64,000 bases of DNA from Pterois miles (lineage: Eukaryota; Chordata; Actinopteri; Perciformes; Scorpaenidae). The position numbers and the translations under genes are program-made. The DNA is taken from contig CAMQGK010000008.1 in NCBI GenBank assembly GCA_947000775.1, positions 1,038,501 through 1,102,500 of the forward strand, given 5' to 3'. The notes below the pieces were generated by a model. The model searched no databases. It had not been told where the DNA came from and saw only the letters and a list, made by a program, of their open reading frames with translations. Below, in pieces: positions 33,849 to 46,377 of this stretch (positions are counted from its first letter, which is position 1; each line of letters opens with the position of its first letter).

Positions 33849-34939
33849 TTATGGGCTTGCTGCAACAACTGAAATTTTTCGTGGAAGGACAGTCGTGGTT
33901 TCAGGTAGCTGTTTTCTTGTTGTTCCATATTTATCCATTGCTAGCCTACACACATTTTTGAAATGGCAGCAGGTCTATGACACAACTGCAGACGACCTCC
34001 TGTGTATAAATACTCTTCGTGTGGATATTGTGCATTCCAGCATGGGGCCAAAGTTACCCCTACGAACATGTATTTGCTGTTTGTTTTCTACCCTGCTCAG
34101 CTCTTCCTCTGCCTGCGGATCTATTGACAAACACTCCCGATTATGTAACTGTGCGCCGTTGAATGCCAATAACACACACACATTATGAACCGTCGCCTCT
34201 GACAGCAGGCTGGCTGCACATTTGGACACATTTGAGTCGCTTCAATTCAAAAATCACAGTCAGAGTGTTAAATTCGGTTCGCTTTTTAGTAAAAAAACAC
34301 AAACATCTGCACACACTACTCCGCACATCCAACCTGAGAAATATGAATGGAGTTTGGGCAGAGTGTTTGTCTATAAATAGGGTGTTGTGAAGGCCTTGTG
34401 GGAACAGACAGGGCATTGTGGTGCCTGGCTGTATCTGGCCTCTAGCCATCGGGCAAAGGACTGAGCCGCCCCCCCACGCCAACAAACACACACTTCCACA
34501 CACTGGCCTAGATGTTAGACGACCGCTGTAATCTCATACACCTACACAGTATAAAATCCATACGCTCTGACCCAGATGCTGTTACGCTCTAGTACACCTA
34601 CACAGAATACAAAAAATATATATATATATTTTTATAAACACCCAGACCAATATGCAGTAGACACTACAACTGGCCAAGACTCTGATGATAACATTTCGGA
34701 TGAAAAAACTCACAAAAACGTTACCCACATGGTAGAATTTATTCAGACTAGACTGATCTCGGACACCTACGCAGTGAGCAGCGTTGTTCCACACTGTCTC
34801 AGTCATCAGCTAATGGGCTTCTCTTCACTGTACAGACAGTAAAAATACATCTGAGCTCACGTTACGCTGCCAAACACTCATATCAAGATAACTGACCTGT
34901 GTTCAGTTCAGTTACACAGGCAGTGCAATAATATGGCTT

Positions 34940-35457
34940 TAATGTCATCATCTTTTTTATTATCATGTGCAATAATACATCTATGGTAATACTGTTCAAT
35001 TAACACGACATTACGGATGTTATCCTGTGCAATATAGTTATTTTCAGTTATTTATAATGTGCAATATAGTTATTTATCATAGGTATTTATCATGTGCAAT
35101 ATACTTACTTCAGTGCAATATACTTGGGTATAGGTATACAATCCCTATTATATACTATGCTTCTTACTTTTCTGTTTTTATCATGTTGAACATGTGCAAA
35201 AAATTTTGCGAATCATGTACAGTATAGTTATTCTCTCCACAGTGTATTGATACTCATCTACGCATTGTTGATGAGAATAGTACTTTTTTCTTCCAAGTAG
35301 TACTTCTCAATTTTTAGTTCTTAATTTTTAACTTTTCTCTCTATACACTTGTGTTATTTTTTGTTGTGTTTTGTACTTTTTGTAAATTTTGAGCATCTCT
35401 GGCACAAGAATTTCCTTCGGGATGAATAAAGTTCTATCTTATCTTATCTTATCTTAA
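34940..35457 (+). mobile_element. LINE 3' UTR and tail
   Basis: AT-rich sequence with repeated GTGCAATATA motifs, ending CTTCGGGATGAATAAAGTTC and (TATCT)n. Typical 5'-truncated fish LINE insertion without coding sequence. Confidence 0.7.
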
Positions 35458-36440
35458 ACAGACGTGCCTTCGTATCTGCCAGAGTTTTTAAAATTAAAGC
35501 TGACAATTCAAAATCTCTAGGAATCTGTGTCATGTACTGGTGAACATTTAAAGACTCAGCAGCAAATCTGACTTTTTTTCCTTCTTTATAAGCTACAAAA
35601 CTGACTAAAATCCCCTAAACTCAGCCAGAAATGTTGGTCTGAGAGCATTTCAGCTGTACTTGGTGTGCTTTGGTTTCCATCCAAACGATTTATTTTTTTT
35701 CAGTAGCTCGTGAGCACACATTTCAATGTTTGTTTTGCGTTCTCGATGGTCTCTTGTGTCGCGTTGGCCGGGTTTTAAACACACTGAGCTCAATCGACTG
35801 TCAACAGAGAAGAATCAATGTTTCTGTTGGTGCCAACAGGAGGAAGTGCAACATTAGACAATGTTAGTTACAGTAGCTGCTGCAGATGGGCCGTACAGGA
35901 TATAACTGGAGCATGTAAATAAATGACAGGATGGATCTTTGCAACCGATTAATGTATTTTCATATATCTAGATTAGGCTTTTTATTAGAAATTGCGAAGT
36001 AAATAGAGTTTAGGGCTCAAACTAACAAGTTTTTTCATTAATAAATAATTATTTGGTCTATAATCTGTCATAAAATTGTATAAAATCACAGTCTGAAAAT
36101 CACATTGAAACAAAGATAGTCAGTAATGGCAAAGAAAAGCAGCAAATAATCATATCTGAGAAGCTTGAACCAGCGGATATATGTCAACAGCACATCTGAT
36201 CTAATACTTGGCTGATTGGCAGTCATGTGATGCTTGGTTCCGCTCCAAAGATGAGGTTGTAAAAGTTTATAATTTGGACAAATAGCATGCAGAAACTGCG
36301 ATATGCTTGTATAACCATGTTATGACTCATAAAAGACTGAATAAAATAATAAAACATCTGCTTTAAAGCAGTATCCATTGATCTTTTTGGCCACTTGATG
36401 GCATCGCAACAAGCTGAAAATGTAACAACGTAACATAACA

Positions 36441-36772
36441 TAGAAGAAGAGAAGAGAAGATCTACCTTTATTAGTCCCACAGTGGGGAAATTCAATTTAC
36501 ATTCTGTTTAACTTATACATGGTACATGCACACAAACACACACACATGCAGTAATGGAGAGATGTCAGAGTGAGGGGGCTGCTCCAGACAAGCGCCCCGA
36601 GCAGTTGGGGGTTTGGTGCCTTGCTCAGGGGCACCTCGGCAGTGCCCAAGAGGTAAACTGGCACCTCTCCAGCTACCAGTTCACACTCAGTTTTTGGTCC
36701 ATGTCGGGACTTGAACCGGTGACCCTCCGGTTCCCAAGCCAACTCCCTACAGACTGAGCTACTGCCGCCCCC
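36441..36772 (-). mobile_element. tRNA-derived SINE, copy 2, with target-site duplication
   Basis: Almost the same sequence as 17403-17735, so both insertions are young. It is bracketed by TAACATAACA at 36431-36440 and 36774-36783, a likely 10-bp target-site duplication, although the neighbouring TAACAGCG minisatellite makes chance similarity possible. Confidence 0.87.
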
Positions 36773-36960
36773 ATAACATAACAGCGTAACCTAACAGCGT
36801 AACGTAACAGCGTAAAGTAATAGCGTAACGTAACAGCCTTAACGTAACAGCCTTAACGTAACAGCCTTAACATAACAGTGCAATAAACAACGAAACGTAA
36901 CTACAGAATGTAACTACTGAACGTAACACATCATAATGTAACGTAACTACTGTAAATGCA
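36773..36960. repeat. TAACAGCG/TAACGTAACAG minisatellite
   Basis: Irregular tandem units of 10-16 bases such as TAACAGCGTAACG and CCTTAACGTAACAG. It lies against SINE copy 2, and a short TAACAACGTAACA piece is also seen before the SINE at 36423, so the SINE landed in it. Confidence 0.85.
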
Positions 36961-37994
36961 CAACAATCGCCCTTAGAGGACTTTCCTAGGTAGCGTTACA
37001 CAACAAGTGTAACAATGTTACATAAGCGTAAAGTCAACGATTACTGTAGGTTTCACAAGGGACATGAACAGCGGCCTTCTGGGTGAAAAGTCCTAGATCT
37101 GTTTGACCCTCTAACCCTTAGTGGACATTTTTGCTTGTATACTACTTATTATACACATAACTTTCAATAACGGACGCTTGACATACTGCTTGCTTGCTCT
37201 GAGCGAATGCAAAGTCCACCAAGTATCGATGGTTTGCAGAAATGTACAACGCCAACATTACTTCCTGGTGACTGGACTTTTACACATAGTCATTTGATCC
37301 ATATTTAATGCAAAAATCTTGACTATCACAGCCTTAAGAGTGTAGTTTAATCTTCTCATTCGTTTCTAAATCGTCAATGTTCATGTTCGTTCCAACGGCG
37401 AATGACTTAAAGTGGCTATCAGCTCTCCTCTGCAACAAATGTACAGTGATACTCAAACTGAGCAGTAAACAGAACTCGATCTCTGAAGAGGCAATTACAC
37501 CCACAGACATGAGCATCAGCTCCTCAGTACCATCAGCACTGAAACACCATCAAACACCGTAACAGAGTCCACTTACTACAGCAGTACTTCACATTTAATC
37601 AGTGGCTTGGCGCTGCAACTGCGCCAAGACGTATCGCTCAACCCTGACGGGTCCGTATGAACCGCTGGCGATCATTTCAGCATCTTCACCTCAACATAAG
37701 GACAAAGACTGTTCCTGAACAGTAGGGATGACAACACCATTTGATTCCCTGATATTGTGGGACCTGAATCCACTAATATAGCTGTTTAGTGGCCTTGTTT
37801 GTGGCATATCCACGCATTCATCTACCTTTCAACAGTGTTTTCAGTGTCTCTTATGTCATGGCCGCAATCAGACCCTAGAGCCATGCAAACTAAGTTGACA
37901 CAACATGTAGAATGGTCAATTTATCCTTGTAGTTCATTTAAAGTCAGGAAATGCAACTGTTTAATTGTCAAAACATGAATTGTTTTATAAGTAA

Positions 37995-38300
37995 TGACCT
38001 GTATATAAGAAGTGGACATAGTCACTATGACGTTGCCATTTGGTTTGTAGACAACGCTTCTGACACCTTAAATTCTGCATTTTAGCCATCCCGTCTTGGT
38101 TTTTTGCAACCAGAAGTGACATGAGAGGTTCAACCAAATGCTGAATAAGACATACTTAGGCAACCAAAATGTTACAATTAACTTCCATGAACAGAAAACT
38201 GTGAAAGGTTCGCAATTGAGACCATAAACTCATGTTTACGCCCCCTGCTGGCTATTAGAAAGAATACAAGTTTAAGACACTTCAGCATTTTTTTTTCACT
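37995..38300 (+). repeat. Family R, internally deleted copy
   Basis: TATATAAGAAGTGGACATAG at the left and GCCCCCTGCTGGCTATTAG at the right, with the middle shortened. Confidence 0.8.
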
Positions 38301-39488
38301 TTTCACTGTTTAAGTAAGGTGAAACCACTTCCTTCAACACTAAAGATCAGATCAGAAATAAACTATGATTTGAACTTTAATACCTCAACACTGTACAAAC
38401 CTTGCAACCCCAGCAGGTCAAGCATATCTTCTTTCCCTGCAGTCAACACTGATGGATTAGCAAACACTGTGGGAGTAAATGTTAATATTGATAGAGTCAA
38501 CAGGCAAGGTGACACACTGAATATGCTTGAGCAAGTTCCCCCTACCACACCAACAGCAGAGTACATTTGTGCTTTAGCAGATAGAGTAAATATATAATTG
38601 CAATGTTTAATATTTACAGCACTTCTGGTATAGTTTCTCCTATTGTTTAACTGCTATATTGTCATTTTCACCATCATAGGTAAAATGAAACATTAGAACA
38701 TTGTGGACTTTTAAGTTGACTCTGCTTGGAGTGCAAAAGTTCAAACGGTCATTGACAACCCAAATGAACACAGGCAATGTCCAATGATGGCACAACTAGT
38801 CTGTAATGAGGTCAGGTTGGTCAATAGCCGCCATAGCAACAAGTTCAGTGGTGCAGAGACAACGAAACATGGGGTTAACAAGCATGGCCATCACCACCTT
38901 CAACAATGACAACCCTCCTTTTGTCATTTCCGGATGTTTCTGCTTTGCCAGTGGGTTCAGAAATGTCTGCAAGCTCCATCCCAGGAGACTGAACCGCCAC
39001 AGTTTAATGATGTGAACAAGTTGATCTTGGATTATTAGTCTGGCCAGAACACAAACACTCGGGGGATGTAGCATCAGACCACAGGGCAACTGTTCCAGCT
39101 GAAGAGTTTATTTTTGATCCCAACAGATGCATACGACACAACTCCACAAAAAAAACTCTATAAATCACCGCTATGACACATCAACAGCACCAGCTCATTC
39201 AAAGTAACAGTGTCCTCACTATAGTCTGGGTTTGCATGCTGTACGATAATTGGCTACCTTCACACGGTCACACAGTTGATGCAGATTTCTCCCATCAGTC
39301 CAAAAATGTATACTAGAGACTGTTTGGAAATTGTGCTGAATCTTTTTCTTGGTAGATCGACGTATGCTCATACAATGGTTCATATGAATTCTTAGGAAAA
39401 GTTATTCCTCATTTTGTTGTGAATTTTCCTTCTAATAACCAGCAACACGTGATGCATGTATCAACTTTTCAAAATAAACTACTTGGTT

Positions 39489-39788
39489 AGGTTTAGGCAA
39501 CAAAACTTCTTAGCTAGGTTTAGGAAAAGATTGCGGTTTGGGTTAAAATAACTCCGGAAGTGGCATAACTCAAATGCAGAAGTTATGTGGAAAAAAATAC
39601 TTGGTTAGGTTTAGGAAAACATCTCAGTTTGGGTTCAAATAATACCGGAAAAGGCATTACCTAAATGTGGAATTTACGTGACAACAACTACTCGGTTAGG
39701 TTTAGGAAAAGATTGTGGTTTGGGTTAAAATAACTCCAGAAATGCTGTAACTTAAGTACAGAAGTTACATGACAATTAAATCAACGAC
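39489..39788. repeat. 91-bp tandem repeat, three units (family K)
   Basis: AGGTTTAGGAAAA begins at 39516, 39607 and 39698, exactly 91 bases apart; each unit contains TTTGGGTTAAAATAACTCC or a variant. A partial unit starts at 39489. It is followed by CACTCTTTGTACTTCCTGGT of family K. Confidence 0.9.
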
Positions 39789-40792
39789 ACCAGTCTTCTG
39801 GTCTGCTTCTCACTCTTTGTACTTCCTGGTTCACAATTATGTTGATTGCATGCAATTGATTTTACAATATAATGATGTACAACTACCTCACACTTTTGCC
39901 ATTATACTGTATTTATAATGATATTATTCTGGGTTACATTATTGTTAAATCTATTTCTTTTTGTTGCTTTGACCAATAAATTTACAAAATGTCAAATAAA
40001 TAATGACAAATTGCTGTATTCAAACTGCTTATTTAGTTTGATCAACAGTCCAAAACCCAAAAGGATTTCAATTCACAAACATGAGAAACAAGCAGCACAC
40101 ATTCTTATATTTTCTTCGTGCTGAGAACATCATAAATCCATATGAAGAACAGACACGTTACACTAGATTGGTTCTGCAGCTCAACATCCAATCAAACCCT
40201 AATCAAATTAAAATAAAAAATGCATGTACAGCAGAACTACTTGTTCTCCTGACCTCTATAAATAACCCATGATTTTTAATTTATGACACTGGAACAGATT
40301 AGAGGGAATGACTTTGAAGTCGACAAACATGACTTTCCATCAGCACGATCAGCTTGGAGACACTGTAAAGATCTACATGTTTAGTCAGTTTCAGGGATGT
40401 AGTGTATGTGTGGGAATTCAAATAATCTTAATTAAGTAAAAGGAGCATGACCGTGATGTCAACATATAAACTTAAAGTAATTATATCCTGCAGTCAGAGT
40501 TGTAGTGCACCCTAGTATCAGAAAAAAATGAATTTTGAAAGTTTGCTGTATGCCTCCATCCCCAAAAATACAATAGGGCTGAATGGAATTGTGTTTGTGC
40601 TGCATAGAGCAGAGCACTGAAAAGAGACAATGGCAAGACAATTCAAAGTTTTACATATAGGAACTACTTTCTGTCAAGTCACTGTCCAACAAAAACAGTC
40701 CATATGAGTAACCATGCAGCCCTGACTCCTAAAAATTACATTCCCATACACTGTATTGTGAATTACATTTTGAGGGAAACATATTTTGTCAC

Positions 40793-41174
40793 GGGCTGCA
40801 CGGTGGTGCAGTGGTTAGCGCTGTTGCCTCACAGCAAGAGGGTCGCAGGTTCGAAACCGGCTTGGGACTCTTCTGTGTGGAGTTTGCATGTTCTCCCCGT
40901 GTAAGCGTGGGTTCTCTCCGGGTACTCCGGCTTCCTCCCACCGTCCAAAGACATGCTGTTTAGGTTAATTGATGACTCTAAATTGCCCGTAGGTGTGGAT
41001 GTGAGTGTGAATGGTTGTCTGTCTATATGTTGTCTGTCTCTATGTGCCCTGCGATGGACTGGCGACCTGTCCAGGGTGTACCCTGCCTTCGCCCTATGCC
41101 AGCTGGGATCGGCTCCAGCCCCCCCGCGACCCCTAACGGGATAAGCGGTTGACGATGGATGGATGGATGGATGG
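40793..41174 (+). mobile_element. Retroposon G, full-length copy with 12-bp duplication
   Basis: Head GGGCTGCACGGTGGTGCAGT, TGGTTAGCGCTGT (A-box like) and GGTTCGAAACC (B box) indicate a tRNA-derived SINE; the 3' end is GGATAAGCGGTTGACGATGG with (GGAT)n. ATATTTTGTCAC at 40781-40792 and 41175-41186 is a perfect target-site duplication. Confidence 0.92.
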
Positions 41175-41219
41175 ATATTTTGTCACTGATTACATTTGTT
41201 TTTGACATATCACAAATAC

Positions 41220-41530
41220 GTTTCTAACGATAGTCTGTGGGGAGGAGGTTGGGGGTGGTGGATGGGTCAAACAAACACTGGACTTTCACCCAGGAGGCCA
41301 GTGATCCTGTCCTGTGTGAAAGTAAAAGTCAATGCTGACTTACATTATTAAAGGTACGAACATAATTTAAAATAACATATTCTAAGCCAAACGATAATGT
41401 TTTTTTACGAAACCTAACTAAGGAGTTTTGTTGCCTAAACCCAAAACAGTGCTGTTTGCATTTTTTTGTTTTGTTTACAATGTTAACTATGTGTTTAAAA
41501 CCGTTTAAAACTGCGACCATAATCCAGAAG
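41220..41530. repeat. Family K copy
   Basis: GGATGGGTCAAACAAACACT, GGACTTTCACCCAGGAGGCC and CGAAACCTAACTAAGGAGT in the same order as at 33355-33680. Confidence 0.65.
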
Positions 41531-42014
41531 AAAATGTGTTTCCCTCAAAACATAATTGTGAATGCAGTTTAGTTGTATGGGAACCAGTGGCGCTGGAATG
41601 TCTTTTGAAGCTGAGGGCTATGGATGACATAATTTTGTGAGACTGTGGTGGGTGACCTCAGACCTTCTAGGGGGCCTGGGGTCATGCTTCCCTGCAAAAA
41701 AATGTTGTACATTTTAAAGTTAAATACATCTATCTGGTGCACTTTGAGAGCAAAATTAAAAGGTAAGATCAATGATGAAGTTTTTGCTCTAGTAGTACAC
41801 ATTTTATCAAACAAGTTCAAGATGGGTCGGGTGGGTTGCCAACATCACCACAGACCCCTGAGATCCTGAAGCCGGTAAAACTCACGGTTGTCTCGTGGAT
41901 TTCATTTGAATTAGGCTACTCAATGGTTTATCGTAACTGGATAAAGGTTCACCATGTTAGACGCCATAAAGACATTATCACCAATCTTGTACCAGGCTTG
42001 GTATTAATAGTTAG

Positions 42015-42685
42015 CCATTTAACCGATAACCGACATTAAGCATTTTTACGGATTAATGCTATCGGTTTACAAGAAATATTAATAATTAATTAAAAACCTC
42101 AGAAAAACGCAGAGGAGCAGCTCATCACTTTAAGGAAAACAGCTGGTCTATCTTCAGAGAGAGCCAGCGGCAGATACAGGAAGTCGGCTTGGGACTGCTA
42201 GCTTGTAGCATCGTAGCATTTATTTACCAACAAATAAACTGTACACTGCTACACCTACATTCACAGCTGTAACACCACCAACAAACCCACACTCACCGCC
42301 GCCACACACACGGCCTGCCGGACACTCGCTGAAGTTACGCTACGGTCGGCACAACGTCACCGGCAATGCTAGCAGCTAGCAGCCGCTAAGGTAGCAAAAA
42401 CACACATTGTGTGTCGGGCAGACACAGAGCTGACAACCTGCTAAATTAAACTAAATATACGGTGGAGACTTTTACTGGGAAAGTCTGTGACACTACACAC
42501 AGGACCGTAGCTGCTAACGCTCCCGGGCGGTGTACTGGAGACAGTAAATGCAGCATCATGGCTGCTACAGTAGCTAACTGGGGACTCAGTTTGTTGTGCT
42601 CATATACTGCAGCTGGCACACCGCTGCAAGCGAGGCACAAATCTTGCCAGTTAATGGTTAATAATCGGTTTTGGTTTAGAATATT
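42015..42685. repeat. MITE with AACCGATA-type ends
   Basis: Left end TTTAACCGATAACCGACATT and right end AATGGTTAATAATCGGTTTT are imperfect inverted repeats. The interior has CAGCTAGC and CTGCTAGC blocks. Open frames across it (42446-42818) show no recognisable product. Confidence 0.6.
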
Positions 42686-43361
42686 TTTCAAAATTAGTAT
42701 TAGACGGTACCATGTTATTACCATAACACGTGAAAGTGTGGGAAGAGAAAGTCTCTTTGTCCCCATATTCCAGCGCATTTGTAGATTTTCACTCCTCAAG
42801 TCCGACTGCAAGGCATAAATGTCAAACCGAAACTATTTGCATGTGTGAACTGAAATTTGGGTGAATGGGCCCTTTAATATCGCACTAAAAAACTGTATTT
42901 TTCCAGAGCTGAGTGGAATGATACTGCATTTATTTTGAAATAAACAGCCACAGAACGATGGACGCAGGGCTGCCGGTAACACCACACCCAACAGCGTTTC
43001 CAACAAAGACAAACGGTTCACTATCTGTGTGTGTCCATGTGTTATGCGGCTGCATTTCTATATCAACACAGTCCACCATATCTGATGTACCTCACGGAGG
43101 GCCTGTGCGCACATGTGTCCTCGTGCATTTGTACGTCTATAAATGCACGATCCCGCTGGAACAATGTCCGTGTGTGATGTGTGTGCACGCCTTATCAACA
43201 GGGGCTCCACTTCACTCCGAGAGCAGCCAGGCCTCGAGTCTCCAAATGCGGCGTGACTCACAGAATCTGTGCGCGAGCTTCGCTTCAGTGTATGTGTGCG
43301 GCTTGCAGCGTAGTGAGAACCTGGATGTCTGTGTGTAGACAGTGGAGGGTTGTGTGTGTGT

Positions 43362-43845
43362 GTGCTTGGGCATGTTTTACCCACATTGTGGGGACAGAAA
43401 CCTATTTACATAGTCACATTGTGGGGACTCGCCTTCCAAACTGGGACAAAATTACCTATAATGGGACTTGGTTTAAGGTTAGGTTTAGGTTAGGGTAAGG
43501 GTTGGGATTAGGGAAGTAGCAATTAGGGTGAGGGTAAGTCTCCAGGAGAATTAATATAAATCAATGTAAGGTCCTCAAAAGTCATGGCAACACAACTATG
43601 TGTGTGTGCTTGGGTGTGTTTTACCCACATTGTGTGGACATAAACCTATTTCCATAGTCCCACTGTGGGGACTCACATTCCAAATTGGGACAAAATAAAC
43701 GTTACCTATAATGGGACTTGGTTTAAGGTTAGGTTTAAGGTTAAGGTAAGGGTTGGGATTAGGGAAGTAGCAATTAGGGTTAGGGTAAGTCTCTAGGAGA
43801 ATTAATTTAAATCAATATAAGGTCCTCAAAAGTCATGACAACACG

Positions 43846-43848
<3 letters not shown>
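43362..43848. repeat. Two tandem 244-bp units with TTAGGG-like text
   Basis: TGCTTGGG begins at 43363 and again at 43607, and the following text (ACCCACATTGTG, CCTATAATGGGACTTGG, TTAGGGTAAGGGTTGGGATT) is repeated in full, 244 bases apart. The units share degenerate telomere-like TTAGGG motifs. Confidence 0.93.

Positions 43849-43902
<54 letters not shown>
43849..43902. repeat. (GT)27 microsatellite
   Basis: 27 perfect GT units directly after the second 244-bp unit; a shorter GT run sits before each unit. Confidence 0.96.
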
Positions 43903-43903
<1 letters not shown>

Positions 43904-44930
43904 TCCTTGGTCTGGCACGACACACTGAAGCAAAACACTTCCCGTCGCGCCAGGCTATAAGATATCCCATAAGGGAGATTCTTACGAAACGGATCTTTTC
44001 AGGGTTTTTGCTGCATGATATTTTTTTAATTTCCTTCTGATATTTTTTTTTCCGAGCCAGCACAGGGCCAGTGAACGCATACACAGGGGACACACCTCCA
44101 TTTGACATTGACACACTTTATATCCCCTCCTCTGGCACGCCAACCCCCTCCACCAACAGCCCCAAACTAAATAACTACCTCCAGCCTTAAAAAGAGACAA
44201 AAACCAACCGTTCTATCTCGATAATAATAAAAAAAACAAAGTATTTAACCCTGAAATCCCTTATAAACAACCCTTATAAACACCACAAAGGAAGAGGAAT
44301 GATGATGCTTTTGGCTGACTGGGATGGATGGGGATGGAGATGGAGATGGGGGGGGGTCGTAGGTTCATATATGACTCAAGCTCATGCAACACTAGCATGT
44401 CAATATTGTCCTATATTCAATCTGCAGGACACTGAGCTGTCATGCCCGGGTCGGTTATTATAGGGGGAGAAAGGAGGGAGAGGAACAAAGACCCGATGGC
44501 TATGCCACATGTGCGCGTCAACAACACGCACTCTCTCTAGCACTCTTATCGGGCTGCATCATTTAATTCAAATTGCCTTTTTCCCCCCAATTGGTGTTTG
44601 CAAACACACATTAAATATGAATGTGTTGCAGAGTGGAATGATTGTGTTGACGGTAGGCGGACCGAGCAGCGTGTTTCTGGATTCAATCAAGCAGGAAAAC
44701 ACGGGGGGCTGCTGATTACTTTGACATCGGTTTGCATAATGCAGTATAAAACAGGAGCATCCCTGCACATTACCGACACAGAAGTCGAGAAAAAAAAAAC
44801 GCATCGTTTTGTTGCACGACTGTTGAATGACAAATCTGCACAGGCTACTCCCTCACTTACTCACACAAAGAGCTAAATAAATAAATCACAGCCCGGTTGC
44901 GCTGCTGGGATAACAACGGGATAAACTCAC

Positions 44931-45180
44931 CTTTTAATCAGCAGACTGGAAGCCAAAAAAAATGTTCACACAAAAGCAGAGACTTCTCTCTCTTTATATA
45001 TAAATATATAAATGGAAAGTCTTCTCCACTTGCGCTCCGTTCTCTCTTTCCAGCCTGTTCCTCCAACGTTCCCGCTAGTCTCCTGTTATTTCACTTTTTT
45101 TCTCCTCCACCTCCTGTATTTTCCTCTGTGCCCTTCTTCCTCTGTTGTTTTTTATCCTTTTCTCCAGCAGGAGGAACATT
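44931..45180 (-). other. ndrg2: Candidate ndrg2 non-coding first exon
   Basis: Because exon 1 of the coding set starts with an acceptor, an upstream non-coding exon is needed. The best candidate found ends at 44931 with AAAAG followed by a consensus donor GTGAGTTTAT. The purine-rich stretch on its 5' side looks like a leader, but the start at about 45180 is a guess. If correct, intron 1 is about 30.5 kb. An alternative donor, CCAGGAAG then GTAAACAC, lies at 45409. Confidence 0.4.
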
Positions 45181-46377
45181 CAGCAGCGACACGGGAGAAA
45201 AAACATGGAGCGGTCAATCAAAATGCAAGATGTAGGAATGGAGTTGTTTTTAGGGGTGTTTGGAAAGTTATCCGCAAATAAATCAACACTAAATCCGTTT
45301 TTTACTTTAATTCAAACAAGTGGGGCGTTATTTTGGAAAGAGTATGACAGATCCGGTTTGGACCAGACTAAACGTAGACGCGATATCAGGTGTAAATAGC
45401 GTGTTTACCTTCCTGGCTCCCCTCCGTCTATGATTCACAATGGTACAGTCCACCCTTGTTGCGCTTATGGAACTGAGCCGAGCTCCCGAGCTTTCCCGCC
45501 TGGGCCCGAGCCAGCAGGTAAATAAACACACCTGGAGTCAAAGCACGGTCAGGAAAGGGGGACAGGAGGGGGACGTTTGGACTTCAAGGAGTCCAACAGT
45601 GTGGCCTCCATCCTAAAGAGGGTCCTCCAGAGACTCTAGACCCTGCAGGGTGGATTGGAGGTCTACATGTCCCCTAGAGGAATGAGTTTTATTTCACTGT
45701 CAGTCACTTTTTTAACTAAAAAAAAGGGGCTGGAAAACTATGCAAAACAAGACAAGAATAATAATTAATCTACTATTTTAAACCATACTGACTAACTGAA
45801 ATGTGTCAAAACAGTATTCAATGAATTTAAGTAAGATAAAGTACAGCGGGCCGGTCATTGTTGTGAAATAAACCCCGACAGGGCGATGGACCCCGAAGCA
45901 AAGCTAGCTATATTAACTTAACTTAACTTAACTTAAGAAATCCATAATTTGACACAAAAGCTGTAGCAACTGTAGCAACAGTCTGCTATAAAGAAATAAC
46001 AGACCGTAGAACGCTGTGATTGATCAATCAGAATCAAAAATCTGTGTAATAATCGTTGTTATGGCCAGATTAAAGGGATACTTCAGGTGTTTTGAAGTTG
46101 TATGAGACTCCAATCCAAAGTAGGTATATTTCCGCACAGGACCAACACTATGCACTGCTGTGGATGGGGCCAGCACCAAAATGTATTTTAGCCACCTAAA
46201 TTTTTTTTTAAAAAATATCAGTGTATGCCATATTTACAATTATTTTCCAACTTAAAGTGAAACTTATCTATACTGTTTTTGTCAACGGAGTCTGGTGGCT
46301 TTGAAGAGAGCACATTTTCATTTCAGTTCAGTTTCCCATCAGAAATAAGATAAGATATTCCTTTATTGGCTGTCTGA

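Larger units (their letters stand above)
14386..44930 (-). other. ndrg2: Inferred ndrg2 intron 1 (about 30.5 kb), no coding exon seen
   Basis: No convincing protein-coding exon is visible on either strand. It holds two tRNA-type SINEs, several other retroposons, MITEs and LINE tails (listed separately), and unique stretches at 19030-19320, 22020-22200, 27480-27860, 28860-29160, 29290-29930 and 44500-44800 that are not repeated in the window and could be regulatory. The intron call depends on the inferred first exon at 44931-45180. Confidence 0.4.

Noticed and set aside
33823..34188. 121-codon frame starting with polyglycine
   Set aside because: Begins in the G24 homopolymer and has no recognisable domain.
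39489..39788. CRISPR-like regular array
   Set aside because: The 91-bp units are contiguous with no unique spacers and the genome is a fish; it is an ordinary tandem repeat.
40793..40870. tRNA gene on the plus strand
   Set aside because: It is the head of retroposon G, followed by its body and bounded by target-site duplications.
42446..42818. Overlapping 118-121-codon frames on both strands
   Set aside because: Mostly within a MITE with AACCGATA-type ends; no recognisable product.
43430..43800. Interstitial telomere array
   Set aside because: TTAGGG motifs are few and degenerate and sit within 244-bp units, not in head-to-tail hexamer arrays.
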